From contig CM054112.1 in the NCBI GenBank assembly GCA_028673005.1, positions 188,808,564 through 188,872,563 of the forward strand: a stretch of DNA of 64,000 bases, given 5' to 3'. Positions 24,001 through 35,245 of the stretch are shown piece by piece. Source of the stretch: Tanypteryx hageni. Taxonomy: Eukaryota; Arthropoda; Insecta; Odonata; Petaluridae. How positions within the stretch are numbered: the first letter of the stretch is position 1; each line of letters opens with the position of its first letter. A model generated the notes under the pieces. That model made no database searches. It was not told the DNA's origin and saw nothing but the letters and a program-made list of their open reading frames with translations. The translations under genes were made by a program, and so were the position numbers.

Positions 24001-24156
24001 AGAGGTAGGAAAAGGTTTCAGCTGATAGACGATCTGAAAGGGAAAGAGAGTTATCAAGATATAAAGAGGACAGCGGAAAATAGGAGTATATGGAGAACCA
24101 GGTTTAACCATGAATAATCACGGACCTGTCTACGGACAGACTACCTATGATGATGA
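21028..24156 (+). mobile_element. RTE-clade LINE, copy 1, near full length
   Basis: A non-LTR retrotransposon of about 3.1 kb encodes an apurinic endonuclease followed by reverse transcriptase. It ends in an (ATG/TGA) short repeat, CTATGATGATGA, typical of RTE/BovB elements. The element shared with copy 2 (60498-63623, opposite strand) starts at GTCAGTATGGTATAGAG. The true 5' end may be slightly further upstream. No clear target duplication was identified. Confidence 0.9.
21131..24117 (+). pseudogene. RTE endonuclease-reverse transcriptase, frameshifted by a 10-nt deletion
   Basis: The first frame (21131-22537, 468 aa) has endonuclease motifs GTWNVRT (58-64), GLSETRW (87-93), QVYMPTS, MGDWNS (193-198), IDYILV and the catalytic DSDHSLL (286-292). 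The second frame (open from about 22531; ATG 22651-24117) has the RT motifs QFGFRKGRGTRDA, DWQKAFDRVNW, RGVRQGCCLSPTLFNIY and YADD (residues 243-246), then an RTE-type C terminus LYGAETWTL...WTWRRMLK. Compared with copy 2, 10 nt are missing near 22517, which breaks the single polyprotein. Apart from this I see no stop. Automatic annotation often labels such ORFs 'craniofacial development protein 2-like'; that is a transposon label, not a host gene. Confidence 0.9.
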
Positions 24157-24389
24157 ATGTAAATGTGTCACGTGAAAGGAGGGTTGTGTTCAATGTCCCT
24201 TCAGGCTCACTCCTCCAAGACCCTATCTTTCCAAACCTCTCTCTGGTGCTCATATATCTGCGGGTAGTGTTGTTGTCGATTACCTTAGCTTATAAATAAA
24301 GCACACGAGCCCTCCGATATATCTCGTCCTCGCTCAGCAATCTGAAATCCTCAGATCCCGGGTCCGAACAAACCGCGTTAATGCAAACC

Positions 24390-26773
24390 ATAATCCGCGT
24401 CACCCTATGTATACCATAATGAAATCACGATGTTTAAAGCGGAGCTAAAGAGCAGGGCTACATTGTTAAATAATTTCTTTTACACGTATTTCTAGAGAAA
24501 TGACCGCAAGGATAATTCAATATGGTATACCTATATAATCTTTATATAAATAGATAACCAAAATAGCATATTTCAATCGGGTCGACTAAACAGGCTTACC
24601 ACAATATCAAGGTTAGAATTTTTCTGTAACAATGAATTTCAAAGGTATTGGCTGAACCTATTTCAAAAATTAATTCCATTTGTAGAGCGAGTATAGAATT
24701 GCAAAACGAAATGAACGTGTGTAAAAATCGGGAGTACCACAATACAAAGAAAAATAATTTTTCATTATACATGTACATATTTGCATAAAACTTTCTGTCC
24801 GATATTTAGACGAAAAGCACTTCTGTACCATGGAATACCTGTGTACATCCCTACTTGTTAGTGCTTTTCGTCATTGCTGAAAAGCACTATTATCTTCGTG
24901 ATGTCCGTCCGTCCGTAGGCATATATCAGGGAAGAATTGACTTACCCGATTTCAACCAAATTTGGTGCATAGAAAATTGACATACATTAATGGCCAAAAT
25001 GACATATTTGGACCATATCAACCCATCAAGGGTGCCACAGTTGCAAAGTTAAACTTTTCAATAATTACGAATTTGGAAGGAACTGGCTGAAATAATTTCA
25101 ATGAAATTTTCTAAGAAGAAGGTGTGTAATATAAAGAAAGAAAATCAAAATGTTTAGTATAGATATAGAAATCAGGGCTGCCACAATACAAGAAATAAAA
25201 ACATTCTTTTTACACATTTGTGTTGAAATTTCTGCATCAATTTCAACCAAATTTAATAATTATAATGTACACATACATAGAACACCAAAAGACCATATTT
25301 AAACTGAATCAGTCAAACGGGAGTGCCACAATTACAAATTAAATTCTTTCACTTATTATGAAGTTGGAAGGAATTGGCTGAACGGATTTCAATTAAATTT
25401 TATGTATAAGGGCTACCACAATAAAAAGTAAAATATTATTTCTTTTACACCCAATTCTAGAAAACTGGCGGCATGGACTTTAACTAAATATGATGTACAT
25501 AATCTTTATATAAATAAATAATAAATTTATTACATTTCAGCCGGGTCGTCTAAACAGGGCTACCACAATATCAAAGTTAGAATTTGTCTGCAACTATTAA
25601 TTTCGAAGGTATTGGCTGAACGTATTTCAAAGAATTGGCAAAACGAAATGAACATGTTTAAAACGGATCTAAAAAGCAGGGTTGCCACAATATAAGGAAA
25701 AATAATTTTCTGATTTCAAAGCAAATATATTAGCATACGATTATACTAGGGCAAATGTGACGAAAAGCACTCCTGTACCACGGTAAACCCGTGTACATCC
25801 CTACTTGTTTAGTGTTTTTCGTCATTGCTGAAAAGCACTATTATCTTCGTGATGTCCGTCCGTCCGTATATAGGTATCAGGTAAGAATTGCCTGAAATGA
25901 TTTAAACGAAATTTGGTTCATAAAATACTCACATAAATTATTAACCAAAATGGCATATTTGGACTGGATCGACTGAGCAAGGGTGTCACAATTGCACACT
26001 TAAACTTTTAGGTAATAATGAATTTGGTAGGAATTGGCCGAATCGATTTCAACGAATTTTTTTATTATGAAGGTGTGCAACATAAAAAAGCAAAATCAAT
26101 GTTTTAGTATATATATAGAAAACAGCGCTTTCGCAATACAAGTAATAAAATAATTTCTTTTACACGTATTTGTGTTGAACTGTTCTCATCAATTTTAACC
26201 AAATTTAATATTTATAATGTACACAAAAAAAACAATAGCATTAGAAGTAATAGTAATTATGGATTTGGAAGGAATCGGCTGAATGGATTGCAACTAAATT
26301 TTGTATATAAAACTTTTAAAACATACCACAATGAAAGCAAAATGTTTAGAGTGGAGCTAAAGAGCACGGCTACCACAATAAAAATTAAAATAATATTCCT
26401 TTTACACGTATTTCTAGAGAAATGACCACATGAATTTTAACCAAATATAGTATATTTAATCGTCATATAAATAAATAACTAAAAGCATATTTCAACCTTG
26501 TCGATTAAATAGGGCTACCACAATATCAAGGTTGGAATTTGTCTGTAACTATTAATTTCGATTTGAAAATGAAATTTCGTTTGTAGGGCGAGTATAGAAT
26601 GACAAAACGAAACGAACATATTTAGAACGGATCTAAAAAGCAGGGCTACCACAGTATAAGGAAAAATAATTTTCTGACCTCAAAGCAAATACATTAGCAT
26701 ACGATTATACTATAGCAAATTTAACGAAAAGGACTCCTGTACCACGGGATACCCGTGTACATCCGTACTTGTT
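24390..26773. mobile_element. Tandem Helentron/Helitron-like non-autonomous units
   Basis: About two full units of roughly 950 bp (24862-25815 and 25815-26773) and a partial upstream unit share order and sequence. Each begins near GCACTATTATCTTCGTG then GTCCGTCCGTCC, and ends with a hairpin (CCACGG...CCCGTG) followed by TACATCC(C/G)TACTTGTT. The unit junctions at 24867-24896 and about 25811-25840 form a palindrome TAGTGCTTTTC...GAAAAGCACTA (the second copy has one mismatch). Inside, a phrase of the type 'agggctaccacaatat...ggaattggctgaacggatttcaa' recurs every 100-200 bp with divergence. There is no coding capacity. The family is related to 14792-16334. Confidence 0.65.
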
Positions 26774-29414
26774 TGTATTAAAAATCATATTGTAGCAAAT
26801 CCGTGCTATATGAAGGTCAGATGTATTTCCAGATATCTCACCTAGGCTGGAAAATATTTGCGTAGACGAGGATGTTGGACAGATTTGATCATAGAGCGAA
26901 TTATTTTCTTGTGAGTCCTTTGAATTAATTGCTAAATGTATGCTACCAAACAAATAAATCCAAAATTTGCTAGTTACTTCTGCTTAGGTATCTATCAGTC
27001 GTAATAGTCACACACTGTAACTTTGCATTTCTCATTAGAAGAGGGAGCAATTTCATCGTTCAGAAAACTTTTTTTCTATCGTCTCCGATGGAGTCAGCGC
27101 GGCGAGCTCAATGTGGCGCCAGACGAAGGATCATAATGAAATCCGTTGATGAATGCTTTGTTGACTTTGCGGTTATCAAGTGTTCGCTATCGCTTCGTTT
27201 TGGCCTGCCTTGATTACTTTCGTGGACGCATTCGCATCTCTGTCGAATGTAATAGCCTTCTTTTATGAGTGCGCAAAATATTGAACTTTTGATTAAGGCC
27301 GTGTTTATGTTGACGTCTCTTCTAATCTAAACCTTTGTTTTTTTAAGCTGAGGCAGAAGCAGGACGTACGCTGATATGCATTTAAAAACACGTTTTTCTC
27401 AATTGCAAAATGGACTGGCGGCTATCGTTTTCTTACATAGACCAATATGAAAACCTTACTATTAATTTACTAAATAATTATTATTACTAATTTACTTGTT
27501 ACTAATTGCATCAATGGAAAACAAATTAACCGTAGTATGTATCACTTTAAGGCATTTACAGCCTTGGGATATGTAATATACAATTTCTAATCATTTGTAA
27601 TTCATTCACGAAACCCAGTAATTTTTCACCAGACACTCAGCAGACACCAAAAAACACGTTCTCTATGACGTCTGGATGCTTTTGTTTGCGCTCCGAGGAT
27701 ATCAAATCATCGGAATGACCTCATCGGTATTCCATCGAGAACTCCGAAACGCTCTGAAAACGACTGATGGCATTTGACTGCAGAAAAGACGAGATCCGAA
27801 TATGTTCCGAAGGCGGGGAATCTTCTCCTCCGCGCCATATCCTCCTGGTCTTCTCATATCGTAGTGGCGACGCTTTATTAAAGCGGTTTGAGCGGATCGG
27901 ATGCGTTTTCCGCCACTCCACGATTTAGTCACGGTGACCGCAAGGGCGTGGCGAATCGCCGTGATGCGATTAGTGACACTGGAAGAACATAGGCGGCGAT
28001 GCTCAGTGAGCCGGATTCCGCGGCGCCAGGCTAAGAGCGTTTCGCTCCCATGTACTCCCTCCGGTAAAAAAAAATGTAGACGAGAGGTAATGTGTTTTTT
28101 GCCACGCCACCCGTACGAGTCGCTCAAAGGGGGAGGGAGTTGGCTGTGGGAAGTCATCGTGCGAAAGTGCAGTGCGGCGGAATTCGTTTAGTCACGCCCT
28201 CACGGGTTTTTATTCAGAGCGCAGCGCGTGCTTCGCGAAAAGATTGGACTATTCCGCACGTCCGCGGTGAATTTCCCTCTTTTCCAGGACATTTTTGTCC
28301 CTATTATTACCGCGCCTTATCTGGGTCAGGAAAATTAATAAAATGATTATTTAAGGGTGACAGGTTTTTAATTAGGCGCGGTTGCTCTACGATATTTAGA
28401 TTTCGTATTGGAGTTATTTATACGGCTGCTTCAAGTCCATTTTGGTTTTCAAAGGACACTATCATGTTTTGCGACTTACTGGGTTAAATGAATGTAAAAT
28501 AGGTACTCATTTGACTTTTGGATGTTATTAACAGTATTTTCTGTCACACTACCCATAAAAATACTCTTATTCGTTATCAGATCGTAAAATTTACTGAAAG
28601 TCAGTCAATTATAAATAAGTCATCAGAATAAGAGCAAGCTTGCAGTTCCATTTCAGGATTCAAACCCTCAGCATTAGAAATAATATCCTACAATAAATAT
28701 TTTTATTTGTTATCAGATTATAAACACCATTAATAATCAATTAGAAGGACGCCATAACAAGAAGAACAAAAACCCATGTCCACATCAGGAGTATTACAAG
28801 TATAAAGAGCGCTAGAATATATATAATCGTATTGGTACAGGATAATAAGATTATTTAAAATATTTCCGAGAACGAATTTAATAACTGGAATTAAATTTGT
28901 CTCCAAAACTCCATGGGAAAAATGCGACGGTTTTTGTTACTTAGGTTTATTTCGTAAATTATCGCGAGCGCGGAGACTCTTCATTATTCACATCCTCGGA
29001 ATTCGTGCTTCACCCGATTTATTGACACTAAATAAAAGAATTATTGCGGATGCGCCGGCCGTAAACTACATAAGCGCACGCTGCCGGGACATCGAAATTC
29101 CTCCCTTAAGTTATTATCTCTCCGGCCCTCGTCCGACTGTCACTCCAACGTCACCCTGACAACGCTCGCGCGCCAAAACAGTGAAAACCGGAATTTACTC
29201 TTCATTCCTTTCTCCTCCCATCACCTCCAGCCACCCCTCCCCACGATCTTTTTCCCTCCGTCGATAAATCACACGCTCAATTGAAAGAGAGAGCGTCACT
29301 CTTCCTATCTCTTGTTTTAAAAAACACAGGGAACCCTTTCAAAAACCCATCTGCTCTCTTATCGCGACGGAAAGCTCTTCTTCAACCTAGACCCGGAGGA
29401 AGCTTATCTTCTCA

Positions 29415-29449
<35 letters not shown>

Positions 29450-30760
29450 TTTATCCTACCAGCTTTCCAAATTTGGCAAAAAAAAACACCAGCACTGTTG
29501 GACTCACTCTTTAGAGAAGCGTGCGACATGCCCTAAAAGTGACGGACCGAGACCTCCAAGATGGAGAGAGAGAGCTGACTGCTCTGTTTTAAGGATTGCG
29601 ACAGACCGTGCTCACCACTCTGACCCAAACGAAGCGCAGCAAAATCACCATACCTATCTCTTAAAAATGAGGTCCTCTCTTACACTTTACGGCTCTCGGG
29701 GTTTGTTTAGACCCTTGACCCTGGCACCGGATGAGCCAAACCCTCGGACACTAGAACCACCTAACTTCACTTATCTAGCGTTAAAGGGCATCTCCCCTTT
29801 AAAAATCCCCCTTCTCTCTCTCTCTCTCTGGCTGAACGAGGTTTTATGCGAGAGAAGAGAGGGAAAGGTGGGAGAGGAAAGAAGCGAGGATGGGGGACGC
29901 AGTACATTCGGCGACTGTTTCGGCGGAATGGAGAGGGTGTGTCCCGCAGTGGAGGATGTCCACCCCCTCTCTACCCACCTCGTGTATTCCCCCATCTCCT
30001 CTTACTCTCCTCCTCCTCTCCCCTTCACCTCGAGACCTCTCGGTCACCCTTTTTCCCGGCGTGTGGAAAGTGTCGCCATAGTACCCGGTGCCTCTCATCC
30101 CGCCTCCCTTTTCCTGCCTTACCTCCTACGCCCTTTATCGCATCTTTGCGTCCCCCATCCCATTCTTCACTTATACCTCGCCACTGCGTCGTCTCTTCCT
30201 ACTTTACCTCCCCCCTCTCTCCCTTGACAACGCGACAAGGGGGGAAAGGGCAGAATTGGAGGTGTGTTATGGGAGGAATGGGGCGGAGATAGAGGTTGGA
30301 AGGGGTCGCATGTCGTGGGGTCCCTCGCCCCCGGGGGTGGGAAACGCGTTGACCCCGGCTCCCTGAGTCATGTCTCTCCTCCACTAGGTGGGTCTGAGAA
30401 TGACGGCGACACAATGGACGCGGTGGAGGGAGGGAAAAGTGTGTGTTTGTGAGGATGGAGTGGATTCAAAGGACGCTCCGTTGCCTCGGATAATTTGAGG
30501 TTATCCTCACAAGACCCTCTCCTTCTCATCTCCTCCCCTCGCTTCTATCTCGTGTGTGTTGGTGTGATCCTTGATCCCTAGTGAATAGCCGGGGAATGGG
30601 AAATTACCCCGTTTATTTTTGGGAATTATGCCATTTCAAGCATTTCTCCTTCCCCTTTGTGCACCTTGCGGCGATGGAGTAAGCCAAAGGGGATTCGATA
30701 AATTTATTAGCGAGATCCCATGGCGTATTCAGATTGCGAAATGAAGCACGTATCCGAAAT
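26774..30760. other. No gene recognised
   Basis: Unique-looking sequence. A TC microsatellite lies at about 29419-29448. From about 29930 to 30230 the + strand is pyrimidine-rich and from about 30235 to 30460 purine-rich. ORFs near 27700-28350 and 29670-30450 follow the base skew or lack any recognisable family. Confidence 0.5.
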
Positions 30761-31028
30761 AATGGCTCTTATGTTTAAATAGCGATAAAAATATTATATA
30801 TCCTCCAGAGTAAGCAAACCTTGATTGAATTTTATTACCGGCAAAATCGTAATGCTTGGCTGAAACTTTTCCACATGCAACTATGTAAAGAGAAGAAGAA
30901 GAATGGCTCTTATGTTTAAATAGCGATAAAAATATATTATATATCCTCCAGAGTAAGTAAACCTTGATTGAACAGTTTATTAGCGGCAAAATCTTAATGC
31001 TTGGCTGAAACTTTTCCACATGCAACTA
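30761..31028. repeat. Tandem duplication, about 127-bp unit at 141-bp spacing
   Basis: 30761-30887 and 30902-31028 are nearly identical, both starting AATGGCTCTTATGTTTAAAT and ending CTTTTCCACATGCAACTAT. A third partial match (CACATGTAACTATGTAAAGA) is at about 31106-31125. Confidence 0.8.
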
Positions 31029-31508
31029 TAAATAAGTAAAGGTGGAGACTACGGCGAAATTGATGTTAAATAGAATTCTACGGTTAAGGAGTTAATGCTA
31101 TTTAACACATGTAACTATGTAAAGAGAAGATGAAGACACAGGCTACTCCATTTAGTTATGCTATTACTTCTTTTTTATTTTTTGTATCGGTTATCGCCTT
31201 ATATTTAAAATAATTTGTAAAGACTAAAGAAAGACAGATTTTCAATCGCATACGTCAAAGAGGTATCCTTAATGAGATATTAGAAAAAGTACCTAAAAGA
31301 TACTTGGAGAATATCAATTTGTCCACAGAAAAAGCAAAAGAAATAGAGATACCATCGGCGTCATGTGAATCGTATGAGAAAGAACGACGGAATAAAATGA
31401 GCATTTCTGTGGATTTTTCGGAGACTTACAGCCTTTGACACAATGAAGAAGATTAAATTGATGAGGACATTGAAGGATAAAATGATGTAGGCTGGAAATA
31501 TTTTAGAC

Positions 31509-31669
31509 CAGGGCCGTCGCGTGAGGTGAGCTTTAGAGGCAACCGCATTAGTCGGCACTTTCCTAGAGGCGGCATTATGACAGTCTCATCCGATCTTCAC
31601 CTGTGTCGTGAATTGGGGCGGCATTTCGTCTTTTTGCCTCAGGCGACAGATTTACGCGCAACGGACCCG
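31509..31669. mobile_element. Small hAT-type MITE inside the RTE relic
   Basis: It starts CAGGGCCGTCGCGTG and ends GCGCAACGGACCCG, imperfect inverted repeats. The flanks are TTTTAGAC and TTTGAGAC, a duplication with two differences. Removing it restores alignment of the surrounding RTE relic to copy 1, which supports the boundaries. Confidence 0.6.
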
Positions 31670-32185
31670 TTTGAGACTATAATGAGTAATTCTTACAAGA
31701 ATCAGATGAATTAAGTCAAATGAGAACGAGGTAATGCCAGCGGAGTAAGTATAGGAGGTGAGAGACAGTGGCGTAACTACAAATTCTGGTCCTCCCCGCG
31801 AAAGTTTTGAACAACCATACTAAAAATCATCCTACATTCGCTTCGAAAATGTTGATATAAATGAAAAATACACTATTTAATATATAGTTTTATTTACAAA
31901 TAATTAGGCATTTTCAGTGAGGTGATTTTCTTTTTCCTCTTTTTGAGTTCTTTTAATTTTCTTTCCTTGTCTTTTTTGCAGCTACGCTAGTTTTACTTGA
32001 ATTATCATTATCCATCTAAATTAATTGGAAAAACAATTAATATGATTGCAGTGTATCTTGATACTTAATTAATAAACTAAATATTTTCTTACTTATGAAT
32101 TTCCCTGTTTCCCGGTTTAAAAAAAATCATTTTCTTCTAAAACGCAGATGTGTACAGGGGCGGATTTCCCATTAGTTAGGAATAT

Positions 32186-32437
32186 CAAAGGTGAAATACT
32201 CCTTTAGCCAAAACAACTAGAGGGCTACAAAACCCAATGCATTTCGCCCACAAGGTGGGCATCGTCTGTTTGAATTCACTATTAAGCCATTTGGCCAAGT
32301 TATAGGTTGGGCTATTTATTCCTGATGCAATTGGTCTCATGGCTTTGTCATCTTTATGTATTTTGGGGAGACAGTACAATTTTGGTATGTTTGGGTTTGA
32401 AATTTTTAACTTGTAGCTTAATTTATTATCAATGATG
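32186..32437 (-). mobile_element. Inverted 5' arm of the PLE
   Basis: Read on the minus strand it encodes PKIHKDDKAMRPIASG and NLAKWLNSEF, the RT segment just upstream of and overlapping the start of the + strand body. It then jumps directly to the element's 3' end (ACGATGCCCACC...). The deletion junction removes the CTG of the hammerhead-like core, so this arm's motif is broken. Confidence 0.8.
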
Positions 32438-32444
32438 GTTTTAC

Positions 32445-33830
32445 TTGGCCAAATGGCTTAATAGTGAATTCAAACAGATGTCCTTTCCCGACAAACACTC
32501 TGTTAAAAATACCTATGACGTGATAAGCAAACTAAAAAACATAATATTAAAAGAGTCTGAGATTTTGGTCTCCTTTGACGTTAAAAGCCTCTTCCCAAGT
32601 GTACTTCTGGAAGAAACATCCCAAATTTTAAAATCATTGTTACTAAAACAAAATTTTTCTGATGAAATTGTCCTCGAATATTTACAACTTACTAATTTAT
32701 GCATGTCACAGAACGTTTTTCTATTTAAAAATGAAATTTACAAACAAACACAAGGCACTTCTATGGGAAACCCCCTATCTCCTTTTCTAGCCAACATTTT
32801 CATATCCTCTTTTGAAAACGATTGCAAAGAAAAATTTCATTACTTTCCAGATATATGGTTGAGGTACGTGGATGACATATTCACAATCTTTGATTTAAAG
32901 AAACAAAATGTAGATGAATTTGTTAATCAGTTAAACAACATATATCCTTCAATTAAGTTCTCTTATGAACTTCAAGAAAACAACACCTTGCCATTTTTGG
33001 ACTTGCTTATCATAAATAATAGACAACACATCGAGTTTGACATTTTTAGAAAACCTACACATACTGATAACTTCATTCCTAACAACTCCTTTCACCCTAT
33101 GAACCAAAAAATAGCTGTGTTTCGATTTTTAACACACAGATTATGTAACATCCCCCTCAATAAAATCAGATATGCAAAGGAACTCAATCACATAAAACAA
33201 ATTGCCGCTAAACTTGGATACGATAATAATTTAATTAATAAATCAGTGAGAAAACATAACTTTAATAAAACCTTGTCCAATGCCACTTCCCTCAAATTAG
33301 ACAAAAAAGAGGACAAATTTGTAAAATTGCCTTATTTTCCACCATTAAACAGAGGCTTGAACAAAATTTTTAAACATAAGAATTATACCATAACATATAC
33401 AAATCCTTATAATTTGAAAAATTTACTGGGCAGTACAAAAGACAAAACAGAATCTTTGAACAAGTCCGGTATTTATAAAATACAATGCTCACACTGCGAC
33501 AAAAAGTACATAGGACAAACAAGAAGGAAACTAATAACACGCTTCAAGGAACACATGGCTCACTATAAATATAATCGTTTTGAAAAATCAAGCGTTGCCA
33601 ACCACATCTTTGAAACAGGTCATAGTATACACGTAAACGATTTAACATTGATAACTTAAGCCAATAACTCACTAAACTCGTTAGAAAACCTTCACATTTA
33701 CAAAAACCGCGATACACTTATGAACACGGACACAGATTTCAACAAGACCCTATACAAACTGACAGATTTAAACGACACACACGCCGAAAAATCTTTCCGC
33801 GCTTCACTTGTTTCTCGGTCGTCTTCTTAA
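32445..33830 (+). pseudogene. PLE reverse transcriptase / GIY-YIG endonuclease, 5'-truncated, with one internal stop
   Basis: The open frame begins without an ATG (TTG GCC AAA TGG...) where the inverted arm meets the body, so the N-terminal RT is missing. Visible RT motifs, counted from 32445, are SFDVKSLFPS (43-52), QGTSMGNPLSP (103-113) and catalytic YVDD (141-144). The C-terminal endonuclease has GIY (342-344), a CSHC zinc-knuckle-like pair between the two halves, YIGQTRR (355-361) and an EHM/H-rich region. A TAA at 33657-33659 stops the frame, but the same frame stays open and protein-like to 33830, suggesting a single nonsense change in a longer C terminus. It is not functional as it stands. 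Confidence 0.85.
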
Positions 33831-33875
33831 TACTTTCCGTTTCAAACCTTGCAGTTGGCTCCCAGTCACTGTTGA

Positions 33876-33931
33876 AACAGGTTTTACCCCTGACGATGCC
33901 CACCTTGTGGGCGAAATGCATTGGGTTTTGT
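33876..33931 (+). ncRNA. Hammerhead-ribozyme-like motif at the PLE 3' end
   Basis: CTGACGA (33890-33896) is followed by one unpaired T, a 6-bp hairpin GCCCAC-CTT-GTGGGC, then GAAA (33913-33916). Next come the short self-complementary ATGCAT stem III and T, with GGGT pairing back to ACCC just upstream as stem I. That is the type I hammerhead layout, with the predicted cut after TT at 33922. It is known that PLEs carry minimal type I hammerheads in their terminal repeats. The extra T before stem II departs from the canonical core, so activity is uncertain. Confidence 0.55.
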
Positions 33932-34065
33932 AGCCCTCTAGTTGTTTTGGCTAAAGGAGTATTTCACCTTTGTTAGTTTTGGCCAAAGTTATTGAGCTAC
34001 TATCTATTAGTTAGGAATATGCTTAGGAATGTTCGCGTTCTAGTAATGCGACGATTATTGTTCAT

Positions 34066-34120
34066 CTACATCTACATGATGCCCTACAAGCCACCTTATA
34101 GGTGGATGGCAGGGTATGTT
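34066..34120. repeat. ACATCTACAT-type short interspersed repeat core
   Basis: A segment reading CATCTACATCTACATGATG followed by CCACCTTATAGGTGGATGGC includes a small hairpin (CCACCTTATAGGTGG). I recall similar segments as recurring repeats in insect genomes, but no boundaries or second copy are seen here. Confidence 0.3.
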
Positions 34121-35245
34121 CATGTAGAAAAAGAATTTATATTAAGTTTCTGTTAATCACCTGCGAGAAATCCTAGCTTTCGCAAATTACATATATTTAA
34201 GTACGTATGGCTTAATACTTCATTTCTTACGGAAAACACGAAAGTCGGGATGCTTTGAATAGGGGTGTGTGATTTTTTAATCCTGCCCTGCATACCCAGC
34301 AACATGTAATGTAGAAAAACATACATGAATAAATATTTTATAATGCAATAATATAAAGACGAAATTATATTTTTATACTTATCAAATTACATTAATGTTT
34401 TTCTCCTCAAAGACACCGAAAAATAATCGAAGTTTTCTGGTAATCTTCATATAATAACGTGTTCATAACGGGCATACGTATACGCATCTATAGTGCTGAA
34501 CTCAGTCTTCTTCCCTATATTATCGTCGTGACTAATGAATAGAGTAGAAAAGATACTTTGTGTTCCATATGGGTCTGATGGATCCAGATGGACCTCAAGG
34601 AAAAATGTTTATTTTTATAAGGCTAAGTAGCCTGCTAGACTTTGTTTGCAGTAGGTGGAAAAATAAGAATTTTAGTAATGACTTATAAAAAATGCTTAGG
34701 CCGGTGTCGCGGGCTCTCAAAATTCTTCGGGGGTCCCCAGATCCTTCGGGCCCCCCCGCGGTGGCGGATCTGGCTGCATAGTAGTTACGCCCCTGGTGAG
34801 AGACAAGATCACCGGTCACAATATGTATATGGAAAAATACTAATGCAAGAAGCATTACGAGACACTTGAGTTTGAAGGACGTATTATTAGGTCAGTAAAA
34901 TATGAGAATGATCAAGCTATCTCGGAGAGAAATAAATAGGAACTCCAGAAGTTGATATATAGAATCGTGCTTGGCAGGAAAAATGGGTTAGAAATAAAAA
35001 TTTTAAGTTAGTAATGTCGAGAGAAAAAAGACGCGTTTAAGAATTGGTAAAAAAACCTTTAAGCAAGTTGAACGTTATAAATATCTTGGAGGCACTATAG
35101 CAAGAGATTCAAAGCCTTCAAATGAGATAGGTCCGAAAGCGGAAGTATTAACCTTTTCTTAGGATTCCTAGGCAATTTAAACTAGAGCAAGCAATTCGGT
35201 TGAAAATATACAGTGTAGTTTCTGTAATTTACTGTTGGAAATTGC

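Larger units (their letters stand above)
32186..34005 (+). mobile_element. Penelope-like retroelement with GIY-YIG endonuclease
   Basis: A 15-bp target duplication ATTAGTTAGGAATAT lies at 32171-32185 and 34006-34020. The main body is in + orientation. The first about 250 bp are an inverted, internally deleted copy of the same element, so the insert begins and ends with complementary sequences. This inverted 5' arm is a known PLE feature. The 3' end carries a hammerhead-like motif (33876-33931) and the tail TTTTGGCCAAAGTTATTGAG. Confidence 0.9.
31766..34795. mobile_element. hAT element in the RTE relic, hosting a PLE
   Basis: The inverted termini CAGTGGCGTAACTAC and GTAGTTACGCCCCTG differ at one base. 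A perfect 8-bp duplication GTGAGAGA flanks it (31758-31765 and 34796-34803), and the RTE relic alignment continues across the site. Without the PLE (32186-34005 plus one target repeat) it is about 1.2 kb and has no transposase ORF. The right subterminal part is GC-rich near 34700-34770. Confidence 0.85.
31290..35245 (+). mobile_element. Old RTE relic, split by later insertions
   Basis: Three blocks align in order with the RT part of RTE copy 1. About 31330-31508 includes GCCTTTGACACAATG, the counterpart of the AFDRVN motif. About 31670-31765 corresponds to the RLIRNLYENQ...INIGRGVRQ region. About 34796-35245 encodes an ATG-CAAGAAGC...YKYLGGTIARDS-like stretch. Multiple stops and frameshifts are present and the YADD motif is changed (YEND). 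The intervening DNA is a small MITE and a hAT element carrying a PLE. The left boundary is uncertain. Confidence 0.75.
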
